Origin: Draconibacterium sediminis
Lineage (GTDB): Bacteria; Bacteroidota; Bacteroidia; Bacteroidales; Prolixibacteraceae
Assembly: GCF_000949475.1 (NCBI RefSeq)
Contig: NZ_JRHC01000004.1
Span: 248,001 to 312,000 of the forward strand
Length of the DNA: 64,000 nucleotides
Reading direction: 5' to 3'
Each line of letters starts with the position of its first letter. Within the stretch, counting starts at the first letter, position 1. Below are positions 33,601 to 42,487 of this stretch, piece after piece. Under the pieces are notes generated by a model. The model did no database searches and was not told where the DNA came from. It saw nothing but the letters and a program-made list of their open reading frames with translations. Both the position numbers and the translations under genes were made by a program.

Positions 33601-36342
33601 ATGAAACGTTTTTTTATTAGCATTCTGTTGCTAATTCAGGTAATGGTAGTTACGGCTCAAACAGGTACAATTAAAGGAACTGTAACCGATGCCAAAACAA
33701 AAGAGGCCCTGATCGGGACCACTGTATTAATTAAAGGAACAACACAAGGAACAATTACCGATTTCGATGGAAATTACGTAATACCCAATGTAGCAGTTGG
33801 TAGCCATACCATCGCTGTTTCTTTTATTTCGTACGATACACAGGAATTTCAGGTGGAAGTTAAACCGGACAATAACGTAGAGTTAAATGTAGCGTTATTG
33901 CCGGCAACATTGGAACTTGAAGGTGTTCAGGTGGTGGCAAAAGCCAAGCGCGAGTCGGAGGCGATGTTGCTTATCGATCAGAAAAATGCCTCGGGAATTA
34001 AAGAGAGTATCGGATCGCAACGAATGTCGAGCATGGGAGTATCTGATGCGGCTACGGCAACATCAAAAATTACCGGCGTAACCAAAAACGAGGGCAGCGG
34101 CGATATTTACATCCGTGGTTTAGGCGACAGGTATTTAACTACAACCATGAACGGTTTGCCAATTCCATCGGATGATGTGGAGAAGAAAAATATCGATCTG
34201 AACCTGTTCTCAACAGATATAATCGGCAACGTTGGGATCAACAAAACCTTTGCCGTTGAAACCTATGGCGACCAGGCTTCGGGAGCCGTAAATATCGGTT
34301 CGAAAACCTATTCTGAAGATATTGAACTGGAAGTTTCGACCGGAACCTCAACCAATATTGTAAAAGATGGAACTTTTGGCAATTTCAAAGCCACGCAAAA
34401 CATCAACGATGTAAATGTTTTTGGTGCGTATAGTCGCACTTACACAACTGGCGATGCTTTAAAATATCAAAGCTGGAACACTGAGGATCAGAAATTTCCG
34501 TTAAACCGTGGTTTGTCGTTAACGGGAGGTAAAAAGTTTGAACTATTTGATAACGAGTTCTCTGTATTTGCTACGCTTTCTCATTCAAACGATTTTGAAT
34601 ACCGCACTGGTACCTACAAAAAATACCGGTCGAATGTGCTGGACAATTCGTATACCGATGCCGAAACATTTCAAACAGAATTCAATACCACCGGTTTGCT
34701 GAACCTGGCATACGATTTTAGCAACGATCACACCTTGAATTTCAATAGTATGGTCATTTTCAAAACCGTTGACGAGTTGTACGAGCAAGGTAGAAACGGA
34801 GAAGGATACGCGTATGACCAGTTGCCACAGCAAGAAGCAGCATTTACACGCGACCAGAACTTAAAAGAAACACAGCTTATAATTAACCAGTTACTCGGAA
34901 CACACAATATTACCGAAAACAACCGCCTGGAATGGGCAGTTGGATACAATATTGTTAATGCCGACGAGCCAAACCGTATTCATAACGAAGTGAATATGCT
35001 CGACGAAAATTCGGTTGGTTTTGCCTATGTAGGCGATTTCCAGCAAAAAAAGTCGATGCAAACCATTAGCGACGATGAACTGAACGCTTACCTGAAAGAT
35101 AACATCACTTTTATCGATGAAGATGATAAGACCTTAAGGTTGAATCTTGGTGGAAACTTCAGAATGAAAGGACGAGACTTTTATTCGCTTCCCTACGGAG
35201 TTCGCGCTAAAAATGTAACCGTACAGTCCATCGATAATTTGGATGAGGCATTTCTGAATCTTAATCTGTACAACAGTGGCGACTTGAGAATTCGCGAAGT
35301 AGATCCGGATTTTTACGATGCTACATTAAATGTATACGCCGGATATCTTAATGTTGATTTCGGAAAAGGGAAATTGAGTGGTAACGCGGGTGTGCGTTAC
35401 GAACGCGATGAATTAGAAGTAAACTGGAATGTAACCAACTATGTAGGAAGAGTTGGCAGTCTTGATGAGTCGTACGATAATATTCTGCCTGCCCTGATGT
35501 TAAAATACCAGGCTACCGAAAAACAATCGTTGCGTTTTGTAGCCAGTAAAACAATTACACTTCCTGAGTTTAAGGAATTAGCGCCCTTTGAATATGTTTC
35601 CCCAACCGGCCGTGTAACAAAAGGTAATCCCGAGCTGGTAAAATCCGACAATTACAACTTCGACCTGAAATGGGAGTTTTTCCCCGATCGTGGCGAGTTG
35701 TTCTCGGTAACCGGATTCTACAAAATGATCAACGACCCGATTAACATGGCGCAAACACGCGGATCGTCGGGTAACTTTTACTTTGCCAACACCGGCGAGC
35801 GTGCCGACGTTTACGGAGTGGAAGCTGAAGCTCGCTTTGGTATCATTAAAGCCGAAACTTCAGGAACACCAGATTTGAACATGACACTGAACGCTACAAA
35901 AATGTGGCACAGTCAGGATTTGTACGATATTTTCCAATACAACAACAAAACCGAAACCGAATTACAGGGAGCTGCCGGGTTTATTTTTAACGGTGCTTTA
36001 AGTTATTCAACCAATACCGATAATGAGTTTCAGGCCACTTTAACGGGTAACTATTCATCGGATAAAATTCTGGCACTTGGTGCACCCGAAGACTTTGCCA
36101 ACAGCGCAACCTTATTCAATAACGAAATTATGGAGAAAGGATTTACTACGGTTGATCTGGTAATGAGCAAAGTGATCAATAAAACCTTTGCAATAAAGTT
36201 TTCGGCAAAAAACCTGCTCAATCCTGAAATCGAACAAACACAGGAAATTAAACCATTGTCGGGTGAGGCATTCACCGATGTGGTTAACTCTTACAAAAAA
36301 GGTATCAACCTAAGTTTAAGTCTCAAAATAAATCTGCATTAA
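33601..36342 (+). CDS. TonB-dependent receptor, phosphate-regulated
   Basis: 913 aa. Signal peptide (MKRFFISILLLIQVMVVTAQ), a carboxypeptidase-regulatory-like domain (about 22-105: GTIKGTVTDAKTKEALIGTT), plug domain (about 120-240: DIYIRGLGDRYLTTTMNGLPIPS) and a 22-strand-type barrel ending in aromatic/hydrophobic residues (LSLSLKINLH). It imports a substrate too large for porins with energy from TonB-ExbBD. The Pho-type promoter and the downstream lipoprotein suggest a phosphorus-containing substrate; this is inference. Followed 37 bp later by the lipoprotein gene. Confidence 0.9.
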   Translation: MKRFFISILLLIQVMVVTAQTGTIKGTVTDAKTKEALIGTTVLIKGTTQGTITDFDGNYVIPNVAVGSHTIAVSFISYDTQEFQVEVKPDNNVELNVALLPATLELEGVQVVAKAKRESEAMLLIDQKNASGIKESIGSQRMSSMGVSDAATATSKITGVTKNEGSGDIYIRGLGDRYLTTTMNGLPIPSDDVEKKNIDLNLFSTDIIGNVGINKTFAVETYGDQASGAVNIGSKTYSEDIELEVSTGTSTNIVKDGTFGNFKATQNINDVNVFGAYSRTYTTGDALKYQSWNTEDQKFPLNRGLSLTGGKKFELFDNEFSVFATLSHSNDFEYRTGTYKKYRSNVLDNSYTDAETFQTEFNTTGLLNLAYDFSNDHTLNFNSMVIFKTVDELYEQGRNGEGYAYDQLPQQEAAFTRDQNLKETQLIINQLLGTHNITENNRLEWAVGYNIVNADEPNRIHNEVNMLDENSVGFAYVGDFQQKKSMQTISDDELNAYLKDNITFIDEDDKTLRLNLGGNFRMKGRDFYSLPYGVRAKNVTVQSIDNLDEAFLNLNLYNSGDLRIREVDPDFYDATLNVYAGYLNVDFGKGKLSGNAGVRYERDELEVNWNVTNYVGRVGSLDESYDNILPALMLKYQATEKQSLRFVASKTITLPEFKELAPFEYVSPTGRVTKGNPELVKSDNYNFDLKWEFFPDRGELFSVTGFYKMINDPINMAQTRGSSGNFYFANTGERADVYGVEAEARFGIIKAETSGTPDLNMTLNATKMWHSQDLYDIFQYNNKTETELQGAAGFIFNGALSYSTNTDNEFQATLTGNYSSDKILALGAPEDFANSATLFNNEIMEKGFTTVDLVMSKVINKTFAIKFSAKNLLNPEIEQTQEIKPLSGEAFTDVVNSYKKGINLSLSLKINLH

Positions 36343-36379
36343 AAAATTAGTGAAACGTATAATTAAAATTAGAGAAAAG

Positions 36380-38356
36380 ATGAAAAAACAATTAATCAAA
36401 TTTTTAGGTCTTGCTTTATTGGCAACAGCAGTTTTTGTTAGCTGCGATGACGATGATCCGATTACTCCAACGCTTACTGTTGTTGAAAAACTCGACAATG
36501 GTATAATGGAAGGAACCCTTGAAGAGAATTACACGCTTAGCGCAGGTGTTTCGTACAACCTAAGTGGTTCTTTTATTGTAGCCGATGGTGCCAAACTTAC
36601 CATTCCTGCCGGAACCAACATTATTGCCGATGCGGGTGGTACAGGTGTTTACCTTGCCGTACTGATGGGTGGTAAAATCGAAATCAACGGTACTGCTGGC
36701 AACCCTGTTGTAATGTCTTCGCCAAATGCCAATCCGGGCGACTGGGGTGGTTTAACCATTTGCGGTAAAGCAACTACTACTGCCGGAGCAAATTCAGAAG
36801 CTGAAGTAGGTGGATTTATCTACGGAGGTAATGATGATACCGATAATTCGGGATCGGTGACTTACCTGGTAATTAAAGGTACAGGTGCTCAAATCAACGA
36901 AGAATCGCAATACAATGGTGTTTCCTGTTATGCCCTTGGATCGGGAACTACGCTTAATAACATTGCTGTAATCAACGGATCGGATGATGGTATCGAATTT
37001 TTTGGAGGAACTGTTTCTGTTACCAACATCTTTTTGCAAAACAACGAAGATGATGCCATCGACTGGACTGAAGGTTGGAGCGGAACAGTAAATAATGCTT
37101 ACGTTGAGCACACAATCGAAGGTTTTTCAACCGTAATTGAAGGTGATAAGGACAACAACAATCCAAAAATTAACAACCTTACAGCGGTTTCTACAACCGG
37201 TGGTACTGCTTTGCAATTCAAAAAAGAGTCGGGAATGACCATCACCGGCTTATCGTTAAGTGGTTATTCAGTGTCTATCGATATGAAAGACAATGGCCCA
37301 TTGGCAAATGTAATTATCGATGGTGAAGAGGCTGACCCTACAAAATCATACAATGCTCCTGCAACTGTTGATCCAACAGAGTGGACATGGATTGACGCAG
37401 AACTGGCAGAAGTTGTAGAATTGAGTGGAAATGTTGACTCGGATGTAACTCTTGATGCAAGTAAAACTTACCGTTTAACGGGTTCGTACATTGTTCAGGA
37501 TGGTGCTTCGCTGACTATTCCTGCAGGAACAAAAATTCACGCCGATAACGGTGGAACTGATGTTTACATCGCAGTATTGATGGGTGGTCAGATCTTTATC
37601 AACGGTGAAGCAAACAATCCTGTAGTTATTTCTTCAGACCTTAGCCAGCCGGGCGACTGGGGTGGTTTAACAATCTGTGGAAAAGCAACAACTACTGCTG
37701 GCGTAAATGCAGAAGCCGAAGTTGGTGGATTTATTTACGGAGGAACCAGCGATACAGATAATTCAGGTTCGGTTACCAACCTGGTTATTCGTGGAACAGG
37801 TGCACAAATCAACGAAGAATCACAATACAACGGTGTTTCATTATATGCTGTGGGATCGGAAACTACGCTTGAAAACCTTGCTATTTTCGACGGATCTGAC
37901 GACGGTATCGAATTCTTTGGTGGTACGGCAACGGTTACAAACATTTATGTTGAAAACTGCGAAGACGACGCTATCGACTGGACTGAAGGTTGGAGCGGTG
38001 GAATTACCAATACTTATGTATCGCACACTATCGCTGGTTTCTCAACTGTTTTCGAAGGCGATAAAGACAACAATAACCCGGTATTTACTAATGTAACTGC
38101 TATGTCGACTGTTGGCGGTACAGGGTTGCAGTTCAAAAAAGAATCGGGAGCTACAATTACCGGCTTACACATGGAAGGTTATACTATCGATCTTGATATG
38201 AAAGACGCAGGTGCATTATCGAATGTACAAATTGATGGTGCTAATCCTGACGCTACTTTAATGGATGGCGAAACCAGCAAATACACACTAAATTCAGGTA
38301 AAGATTCAGATGCCATCGACATTTCAGGATGGACATGGATTAATGCTGAGTTATAA
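36380..38356 (+). CDS. Lipoprotein with two tandem beta-helix-like domains
   Basis: 658 aa from the ATG at 36380; a GTG 30 bp upstream would add 10 residues before a normal lipoprotein signal and is rejected. Lipobox FVSC, C22, followed by DDDD, a surface-export-like acidic motif of Bacteroidota. Two near-identical halves (about 45-350 and 351-658) each carry DWGGLTICGKATTTAG, GSDDGIEFFGGT, DDAIDWTEGWSG and GLQFKKESG, consistent with a right-handed beta-helix. It is cotranscribed with the TonB receptor and probably binds or processes its substrate at the cell surface. No catalytic residues identified. Confidence 0.8.
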   Translation: MKKQLIKFLGLALLATAVFVSCDDDDPITPTLTVVEKLDNGIMEGTLEENYTLSAGVSYNLSGSFIVADGAKLTIPAGTNIIADAGGTGVYLAVLMGGKIEINGTAGNPVVMSSPNANPGDWGGLTICGKATTTAGANSEAEVGGFIYGGNDDTDNSGSVTYLVIKGTGAQINEESQYNGVSCYALGSGTTLNNIAVINGSDDGIEFFGGTVSVTNIFLQNNEDDAIDWTEGWSGTVNNAYVEHTIEGFSTVIEGDKDNNNPKINNLTAVSTTGGTALQFKKESGMTITGLSLSGYSVSIDMKDNGPLANVIIDGEEADPTKSYNAPATVDPTEWTWIDAELAEVVELSGNVDSDVTLDASKTYRLTGSYIVQDGASLTIPAGTKIHADNGGTDVYIAVLMGGQIFINGEANNPVVISSDLSQPGDWGGLTICGKATTTAGVNAEAEVGGFIYGGTSDTDNSGSVTNLVIRGTGAQINEESQYNGVSLYAVGSETTLENLAIFDGSDDGIEFFGGTATVTNIYVENCEDDAIDWTEGWSGGITNTYVSHTIAGFSTVFEGDKDNNNPVFTNVTAMSTVGGTGLQFKKESGATITGLHMEGYTIDLDMKDAGALSNVQIDGANPDATLMDGETSKYTLNSGKDSDAIDISGWTWINAEL

Positions 38357-38449
38357 GATTTCATTAATGTATTTAAATGACAATCAAAAAGAGGTTATAA
38401 AGCATTGATAATGCAGTGTTTATTAAAGTCGGCCTAAAAACCGATTTTA

Positions 38450-38478
38450 AAAGCTCCGGTTCTTCCGGGGCTTTCCTC
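38450..38478 (+). terminator. Terminator of the TonB-lipoprotein unit
   Basis: A stem of about 10 bp (38450-38459 with 38465-38474, one G-U) and a T-rich tail. Confidence 0.75.
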
Positions 38479-38481
38479 TTA

Positions 38482-38495
38482 TTGAGTTTACTCAA
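38482..38495. promoter_or_regulatory. Palindrome before the MORN-repeat gene
   Basis: TTGAGT-TT-ACTCAA, a perfect 6-bp dyad ending 6 bp before the ATG. It could be an operator or hide the ribosome site. Confidence 0.35.
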
Positions 38496-38501
38496 ATTGA
38501 A

Positions 38502-38960
38502 ATGAAGAAATTATTGGTTTTAGTTGGATTTTTGGCTTTGATAATCACTGCATCGAAAGCACAAAAAATTGAAGAAATTGATGGAATTTATTACAAGAAT
38601 TCCAAAAAGTACACCGGAACCTACCAGGGTTATTACGATGATAATACGCTGCAAAGCGAAGTGAAGGTAAAGAATGGTGAAAAACACGGAAAAGCAACCA
38701 TTTACTTTAAAAACGGGCATGTTAATGAAATACGTTCGTACAAATACAACCAGATGCACGGCAAATGGGTGATGTTTAACGAGCACGGAATTAAGGTGTC
38801 GGTTGCACGTTACAAAAACGGGAAAAAACATGGTAAATGGGTGATTTGGAACGACTACGGGCATTTGTTGTATGAACTGGAATATGATAATGGCGAAAAA
38901 ACCGGAGTCTGGAAGAAATACGATGAGCAAGGTAACCTGATAAGCGAGCGGAAATACTAA
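38502..38960 (+). CDS. Secreted MORN-repeat protein
   Basis: 152 aa with a signal peptide (MKKLLVLVGFLALIITASKAQ). It contains about five MORN_2 / YwqK-type repeats of the form GxxxGxWxxYxxxG (KNGEKHGKATIYFKNGHVNE; NQMHGKWVMFNEHG; GKKHGKWVIWNDYG; GEKTGVWKKYDEQG). Such proteins are exported beta-rich repeat proteins of unknown role in Bacteroidota. It lies after the lipoprotein terminator and before the Pho-type promoter of the next gene. Confidence 0.8.
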   Translation: MKKLLVLVGFLALIITASKAQKIEEIDGIYYKNSKKYTGTYQGYYDDNTLQSEVKVKNGEKHGKATIYFKNGHVNEIRSYKYNQMHGKWVMFNEHGIKVSVARYKNGKKHGKWVIWNDYGHLLYELEYDNGEKTGVWKKYDEQGNLISERKY

Positions 38961-38999
38961 TTGTTTGGCTGCACAAAATAAAAACGGATTTAATTAAAC

Positions 39000-39045
39000 T
39001 GTAATAGAAGTGTAACTACTCCGTAATTGTCATCCTGTATTTTTG
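39000..39045 (+). promoter_or_regulatory. Predicted Pho box and -7 element of the 39183 gene
   Basis: Three 11-mers beginning TGTAAT (39000), TGTAAC (39011) and CGTAAT (39022). TATTTTTG, a perfect TAnnTTTG, starts at 39038, 6 bp after the last unit. It implies a 5' leader of about 130 nt. Confidence 0.75.
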
Positions 39046-39090
39046 TAGTACAAGATCGACAAAACAAAAAATGAATATTATGAAACGACC

Positions 39091-39138
39091 ATGAATTTTT
39101 ATTCTTCATATTAACAAACAAGAAGAATTAAAATTCAT
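39091..39138 (+). promoter_or_regulatory. Leader hairpin of the 39183 transcript
   Basis: ATGAATTTTTATTCTT (39091-39106) pairs with 39123-39138 over 16 bp with one mismatch; loop 16 nt. It lies in the predicted long 5' leader and may affect RNA stability or translation. Confidence 0.5.
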
Positions 39139-39182
39139 CGTGAGTTACATGAGTTACAGCTAAAAATTAAAAATATAAACGA

Positions 39183-39536
39183 ATGAAAAAATTACTAATA
39201 GCAGCATTACTGGTTATTTCAGTTTTAGCGGTAAATGCAAAAGAAGACGATAACAAATCGAAAAGTACTGATACCGAAAGCCAGGCTACAATGATGATTT
39301 CAGGTTCTATTGCCGACGAATTATCAGGGGAGTCGCTTGTAGGTGTTGAAGTAAAGTTGGAAGGAACCGATAGGAAAGCATACACCGATTTTGATGGTAA
39401 TTTCTCGTTTGAAGGAGTAAAACCTGGAGAATACAAGGTGGTTACAACTTATATTTCTTACGAGAAAAAATCGGAAGTTGTAAATGTTGATGCTAACAAA
39501 AACGATATTAAAATAAAGCTGCAATCTTCTAACTAA
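39183..39536 (+). CDS. Small secreted carboxypeptidase-regulatory-like domain protein
   Basis: 117 aa. Signal peptide (MKKLLIAALLVISVLAVNA), a short Lys/Asp/Ser linker, then one CarboxypepD_reg-like beta-sandwich (SGSIADELSGESLVGVEVKLEG, DFDGNFSFEGVKPGEYKV, VVTTYISYEKK), the domain normally found at the N-terminus of TonB receptors, here on its own. The Pho-type promoter with a perfect -7 links it to phosphate starvation. A stand-alone domain could act as an adaptor or decoy for a receptor; unproven. Confidence 0.8.
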   Translation: MKKLLIAALLVISVLAVNAKEDDNKSKSTDTESQATMMISGSIADELSGESLVGVEVKLEGTDRKAYTDFDGNFSFEGVKPGEYKVVTTYISYEKKSEVVNVDANKNDIKIKLQSSN

Positions 39537-39561
39537 AGGTTGTGGTAACTTAAGATTGAAT

Positions 39562-39587
39562 CCGCCTCTGAGAGCAGAGGCGGTTTT
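39562..39587 (+). terminator. Terminator of the 39183 gene
   Basis: A perfect 9-bp stem CCGCCTCTG/CAGAGGCGG (39562-39570, 39575-39583), a 4-nt loop and TTTT. Confidence 0.9.
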
Positions 39588-39704
39588 GACATTTTTAATA
39601 TTCAGGAAATTAGTATGTAATGTTAAAGCCCGTAAATTAGCAATATGCTCCATATCACAAGAATCCATTCGTCTTTTGGCGGGTGGTTTTTTTATGCTCA
39701 AATG

Positions 39705-39744
39705 TTACATTTTGTAACTTACATTTTGTAAATCGCAAAATGTA
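39705..39744. promoter_or_regulatory. Duplicated palindromic motif upstream of lplA
   Basis: TTACATTTTGTAA occurs twice (39705-39717 and 39719-39731), 14 bp apart; an inverted partial copy GCAAAATGTAA follows. The last copy ends near the start codon. It looks like an operator cluster for lipoate ligase. Confidence 0.5.
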
Positions 39745-39755
39745 AAAATTTGATT

Positions 39756-40703
39756 ATGCTTTGTATCGTACTTAAAAACAACAATCCTTTTTACTGCCTG
39801 GCTACCGAAGAGTACCTGCTAAAAAATTTCGACGACGATATTTTTATGCTTTGGCAAAGCGATAAAACGGTTGTGGTAGGCAAACACCAAAATGCGCTGG
39901 GCGAAGTAAATTACCGCTATGTGCGCGAGAATGATATTACGGTTGCACGTCGTATTTCGGGTGGCGGCACTGTTTATCACGATGCGGGAAATGTAAATTT
40001 TGCTTTTATTAAAAATGTAAAAAGTCCGGCAGAGATTTCGTTTAAGCAGTTTACCGAACCGGTGGTTGAAGCGCTGGCTCAGCTGGATATTGAAGCCACA
40101 ACATCGGGCAGAAACGATTTGCTGATTGAGGGATTGAAAATCTCGGGAAATGCCGAGCACGTTTTTAAAAACCGGGTGTTGCACCACGGTACTTTGTTGT
40201 TTAACTCCGATCTGGAAAACCTGGGAAACAGCATAAAAGTTATCCCCGGGAAATACACAAGTAAAGCGGTGCAGTCGAACCGAAGTAAGGTGGCCAATAT
40301 TTCTCCGTTCCTGAAAAACGAAATGGATATTGAGGCATTTATCGATTTTCTGATTAACGTGCAATTGAAAAAAGATGGCGCTGAAAGTTATACGATTTCT
40401 GCAGAAGATGAGGAAGCCATAAAAAAGCTGGTTGACGAAAAATTTACAACCTGGGACTGGCGTTGGGGCTACTCGCCAAAATACACGTTTACCAATAAGG
40501 CGGAAATAGATGGACGGACACTGGAAATCTATCTCGAAGTAAAAAAAGGTCATATTGAGAATGCAAATCTTCAAGGCAACTATTTTGTTGAACCATACAC
40601 CACTGAGTTATCAGCATTGCTAGTGGGGAAACAACATTTTTACGAGGATATTCGCGACGTTTTAAAATCGGATAACGAAGCGTTGATTTATGCGTTCTTT
40701 TAA
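39756..40703 (+). CDS. lplA: Lipoate-protein ligase A
   Basis: 315 aa from the ATG at 39756; a TTG 6 bp earlier is less likely. It has the lipoate ligase core: PFYCLATEEYLLKNF, QNALGEVNYRYV, VARRISGGGTVYHDAGNVNF and SGRNDLLIEGLKISGNAEH, holding the RRxSGGGxVxHD lipoyl-AMP site and the GRNDL motif. It attaches scavenged lipoate to 2-oxoacid dehydrogenases and GcvH. The C-terminal domain (about 225-315) with WDWRWGYSPKYTF matches long LplA. Lipoate synthesis (lipB-lipA) is also in this window at 56859-58530. Confidence 0.92.
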   Translation: MLCIVLKNNNPFYCLATEEYLLKNFDDDIFMLWQSDKTVVVGKHQNALGEVNYRYVRENDITVARRISGGGTVYHDAGNVNFAFIKNVKSPAEISFKQFTEPVVEALAQLDIEATTSGRNDLLIEGLKISGNAEHVFKNRVLHHGTLLFNSDLENLGNSIKVIPGKYTSKAVQSNRSKVANISPFLKNEMDIEAFIDFLINVQLKKDGAESYTISAEDEEAIKKLVDEKFTTWDWRWGYSPKYTFTNKAEIDGRTLEIYLEVKKGHIENANLQGNYFVEPYTTELSALLVGKQHFYEDIRDVLKSDNEALIYAFF

Positions 40704-40714
40704 AAACAGCAAAG

Positions 40715-40742
40715 AAAAAGCGCACTACAAAATGCAGTGCGC
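40715..40742 (-). terminator. Terminator of the trpB2-type gene
   Basis: A 7-bp stem GCGCACT/AGTGCGC (40720-40742) with T-run when read on the minus strand; it can also serve lplA, which ends at 40703. Confidence 0.75.
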
Positions 40743-40771
40743 CATTCTAATATTCTAATCCTCCAATCTTC

Positions 40772-42148
40772 CTATTTTGGCAAAGGGTATCCTTCCAGTT
40801 TTTTCAGGTTAGCTGCAATTTCCGATTCCGGGTATTCGTAATCGTGCAATTCGCCACCTAAATATTTATTGTACCCAACAAGGTCCATCAAACCATGTCC
40901 GCTAAAGTTGAAAAGGATTGTTTTCTCTTTTCCTTCTTCCTTGGCTTTTTTAGCTTCGCGGATGGTAGCGGCAATGGCGTGTGTTGTTTCCGGAGCGGGA
41001 ATAATTCCTTCGGTTTTTGAGAACAATAGACCGGCCTCGAAACATTCGCTTTGGTGAACAGCTACCGCATCCATTAAACCATCTCGCAATGCAGCACTTA
41101 CCAGCGGAGCCATTCCGTGGTAGCGCAAACCACCGGCGTGAATTGGTGCCGGAACAAAGTTGTGTCCCAGGCTGTTCATCGCCAAAAGCGGTGTCATTTG
41201 TGCCACATCGCCGTTATCGTAAATAAACGGAGCTTTTGTTAAAGTCGGGCAGCTAAATGGTTCGGCTCCGATAATCTGGATGTCGGCACCATGAATTTTA
41301 TCGTACATAAACGGGAACGAAAGACCAGCGAAGTTACTACCGCCGCCACAGCAGCCAATAACCACATCAGGGTTTTTAATGCCCACTTTTGCCAGCTGTT
41401 TTTTGGCTTCCAAACCAATTATAGTTTGGTGCAACATTACGTGGTTCAACACCGATCCCAATGAGTAACGGGTTCCGCCTGTTGGATCGGTAACTGCAGC
41501 TTCAACAGCTTCTGAAATGGCAATTCCCAAACTTCCCGGTGTATCAGGAAACTGTGCTAAAATATCGCGACCTGCTTGTGTTTCTGTGCTCGGGCTGGCA
41601 ATGCATTTTCCGCCCCAGGTTTCCATCATCATCTTTCGGAAAGGCTTTTGATCGAAACTTACACGCACCATAAAAACTTTACACTCGATACCGCCAATTT
41701 GTGCACAGGCATACGATAGGGCAGAACCCCACTGTCCGGCACCGGTTTCAGTGGTTAGTTTTTTAATACCAAACTCTTTGTTGTACCAGGCTTGCGCCAC
41801 AGCCGTATTGGGTTTATGACTACCGGCCGGCGATACACCTTCGTTTTTGTAATAGATCTTTGCCGGAGTTCCCAGCGCTTCTTCCAGTTCGTAAGCACGA
41901 ATTAAGGGACTTGGCCGCCATTGTACCAGAATTTCGCGAATTCCTTCAGGAATGTCAATCCAGCGCTCCTGGCTAACTTCCTGCTCAATCAGGTTCATCG
42001 GGAAAACCGGGGCCAGCATTTCAGGACCCACAGGATTTCCATCCGGGCCAAGTGGTGGGTTCAACGGCGATGGGAGATCGGGAGCCAGGTTATACCATTG
42101 TTTTGGCATTTCCGATTCATCAAGAAAAATCTTCTTTTGTCTAGTCAT
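40772..42148 (-). CDS. Tryptophan synthase beta chain-like protein (TrpB2 type)
   Basis: 458 aa, longer than TrpB1 and with the TrpB2 N-terminal extension ([23 protein letters not shown]). PLP lysine K112 in AGSHKPNTA, glutamate in [13 protein letters not shown] (about 134), phosphate loop GGGSN (268-272). TrpB2 makes tryptophan from indole and serine, without need of TrpA, and may salvage indole. No other trp biosynthesis gene is near, though trpS is 970 bp away on the other strand. A leader hairpin upstream suggests attenuation. Confidence 0.85.
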   Translation of the reverse strand: MTRQKKIFLDESEMPKQWYNLAPDLPSPLNPPLGPDGNPVGPEMLAPVFPMNLIEQEVSQERWIDIPEGIREILVQWRPSPLIRAYELEEALGTPAKIYYKNEGVSPAGSHKPNTAVAQAWYNKEFGIKKLTTETGAGQWGSALSYACAQIGGIECKVFMVRVSFDQKPFRKMMMETWGGKCIASPSTETQAGRDILAQFPDTPGSLGIAISEAVEAAVTDPTGGTRYSLGSVLNHVMLHQTIIGLEAKKQLAKVGIKNPDVVIGCCGGGSNFAGLSFPFMYDKIHGADIQIIGAEPFSCPTLTKAPFIYDNGDVAQMTPLLAMNSLGHNFVPAPIHAGGLRYHGMAPLVSAALRDGLMDAVAVHQSECFEAGLLFSKTEGIIPAPETTHAIAATIREAKKAKEEGKEKTILFNFSGHGLMDLVGYNKYLGGELHDYEYPESEIAANLKKLEGYPLPK

Positions 42149-42487
42149 GATCTATCTTTTAGGTTTATAATTAATTGTCTGTCAGAAACACAAAAAGGGA
42201 CTTGCCCTACGAATACGACAAATCCCTTTTCAGTTTATAACAGAAAAAATAAGCAGCATCCCGTGTTTCCATTTTCACGTTACGCCAGTGCCATTCTTTT
42301 CCGTATATGTTATTCTTGTACATCTATTTATATCAACAGTACGTAAAGCTAATTAATATTTTATTTTGAAAAAATATTTCAGATTCTTTAACGCTTGTCA
42401 AACGCAACAGATTTCGTGCCTCTCAAAATCCTTTTCGCTTGGGGAATCGGGCAAAATTTTCAACTTTTGTGCTCAAATTCTTTTACG
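42149..42487. other. Divergent region with leader of the trpB2-type gene
   Basis: About 340 bp. It contains the leader hairpin of the minus-strand gene (42192-42230), a CAACTTTTG sequence ahead of the YbaK-like gene that is close to a -7 box, and no tRNA or T-box-like sequence that I could recognise. Confidence 0.5.
42192..42230 (-). promoter_or_regulatory. Terminator-like hairpin in the trpB2-type leader
   Basis: Minus-strand AAAAGGGA (42230-42223) pairs with TCCCTTTT (42200-42193), with three more pairs past a mismatch, followed by a T-run. It lies 45-80 nt upstream of the start codon, where an attenuator would be. A short upstream ORF (METRDAAYFFCYK..) overlaps it, but has no Trp codons. 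Confidence 0.5.

Noticed and set aside
36350-36379. GTG start 30 bp upstream for the lipoprotein
   Set aside because: It would put ten extra residues before a normal lipoprotein signal; the ATG at 36380 fits better.
39819-40574. 251-codon minus-strand ORF inside lplA
   Set aside because: Mirror frame of lplA; Phe/His-rich composition typical of a shadow.
42245-42300. Trp leader peptide for the trpB2-type gene
   Set aside because: The short upstream ORF holds Tyr and Phe but no Trp codons and no clear ribosome site, so it is not listed as a gene.
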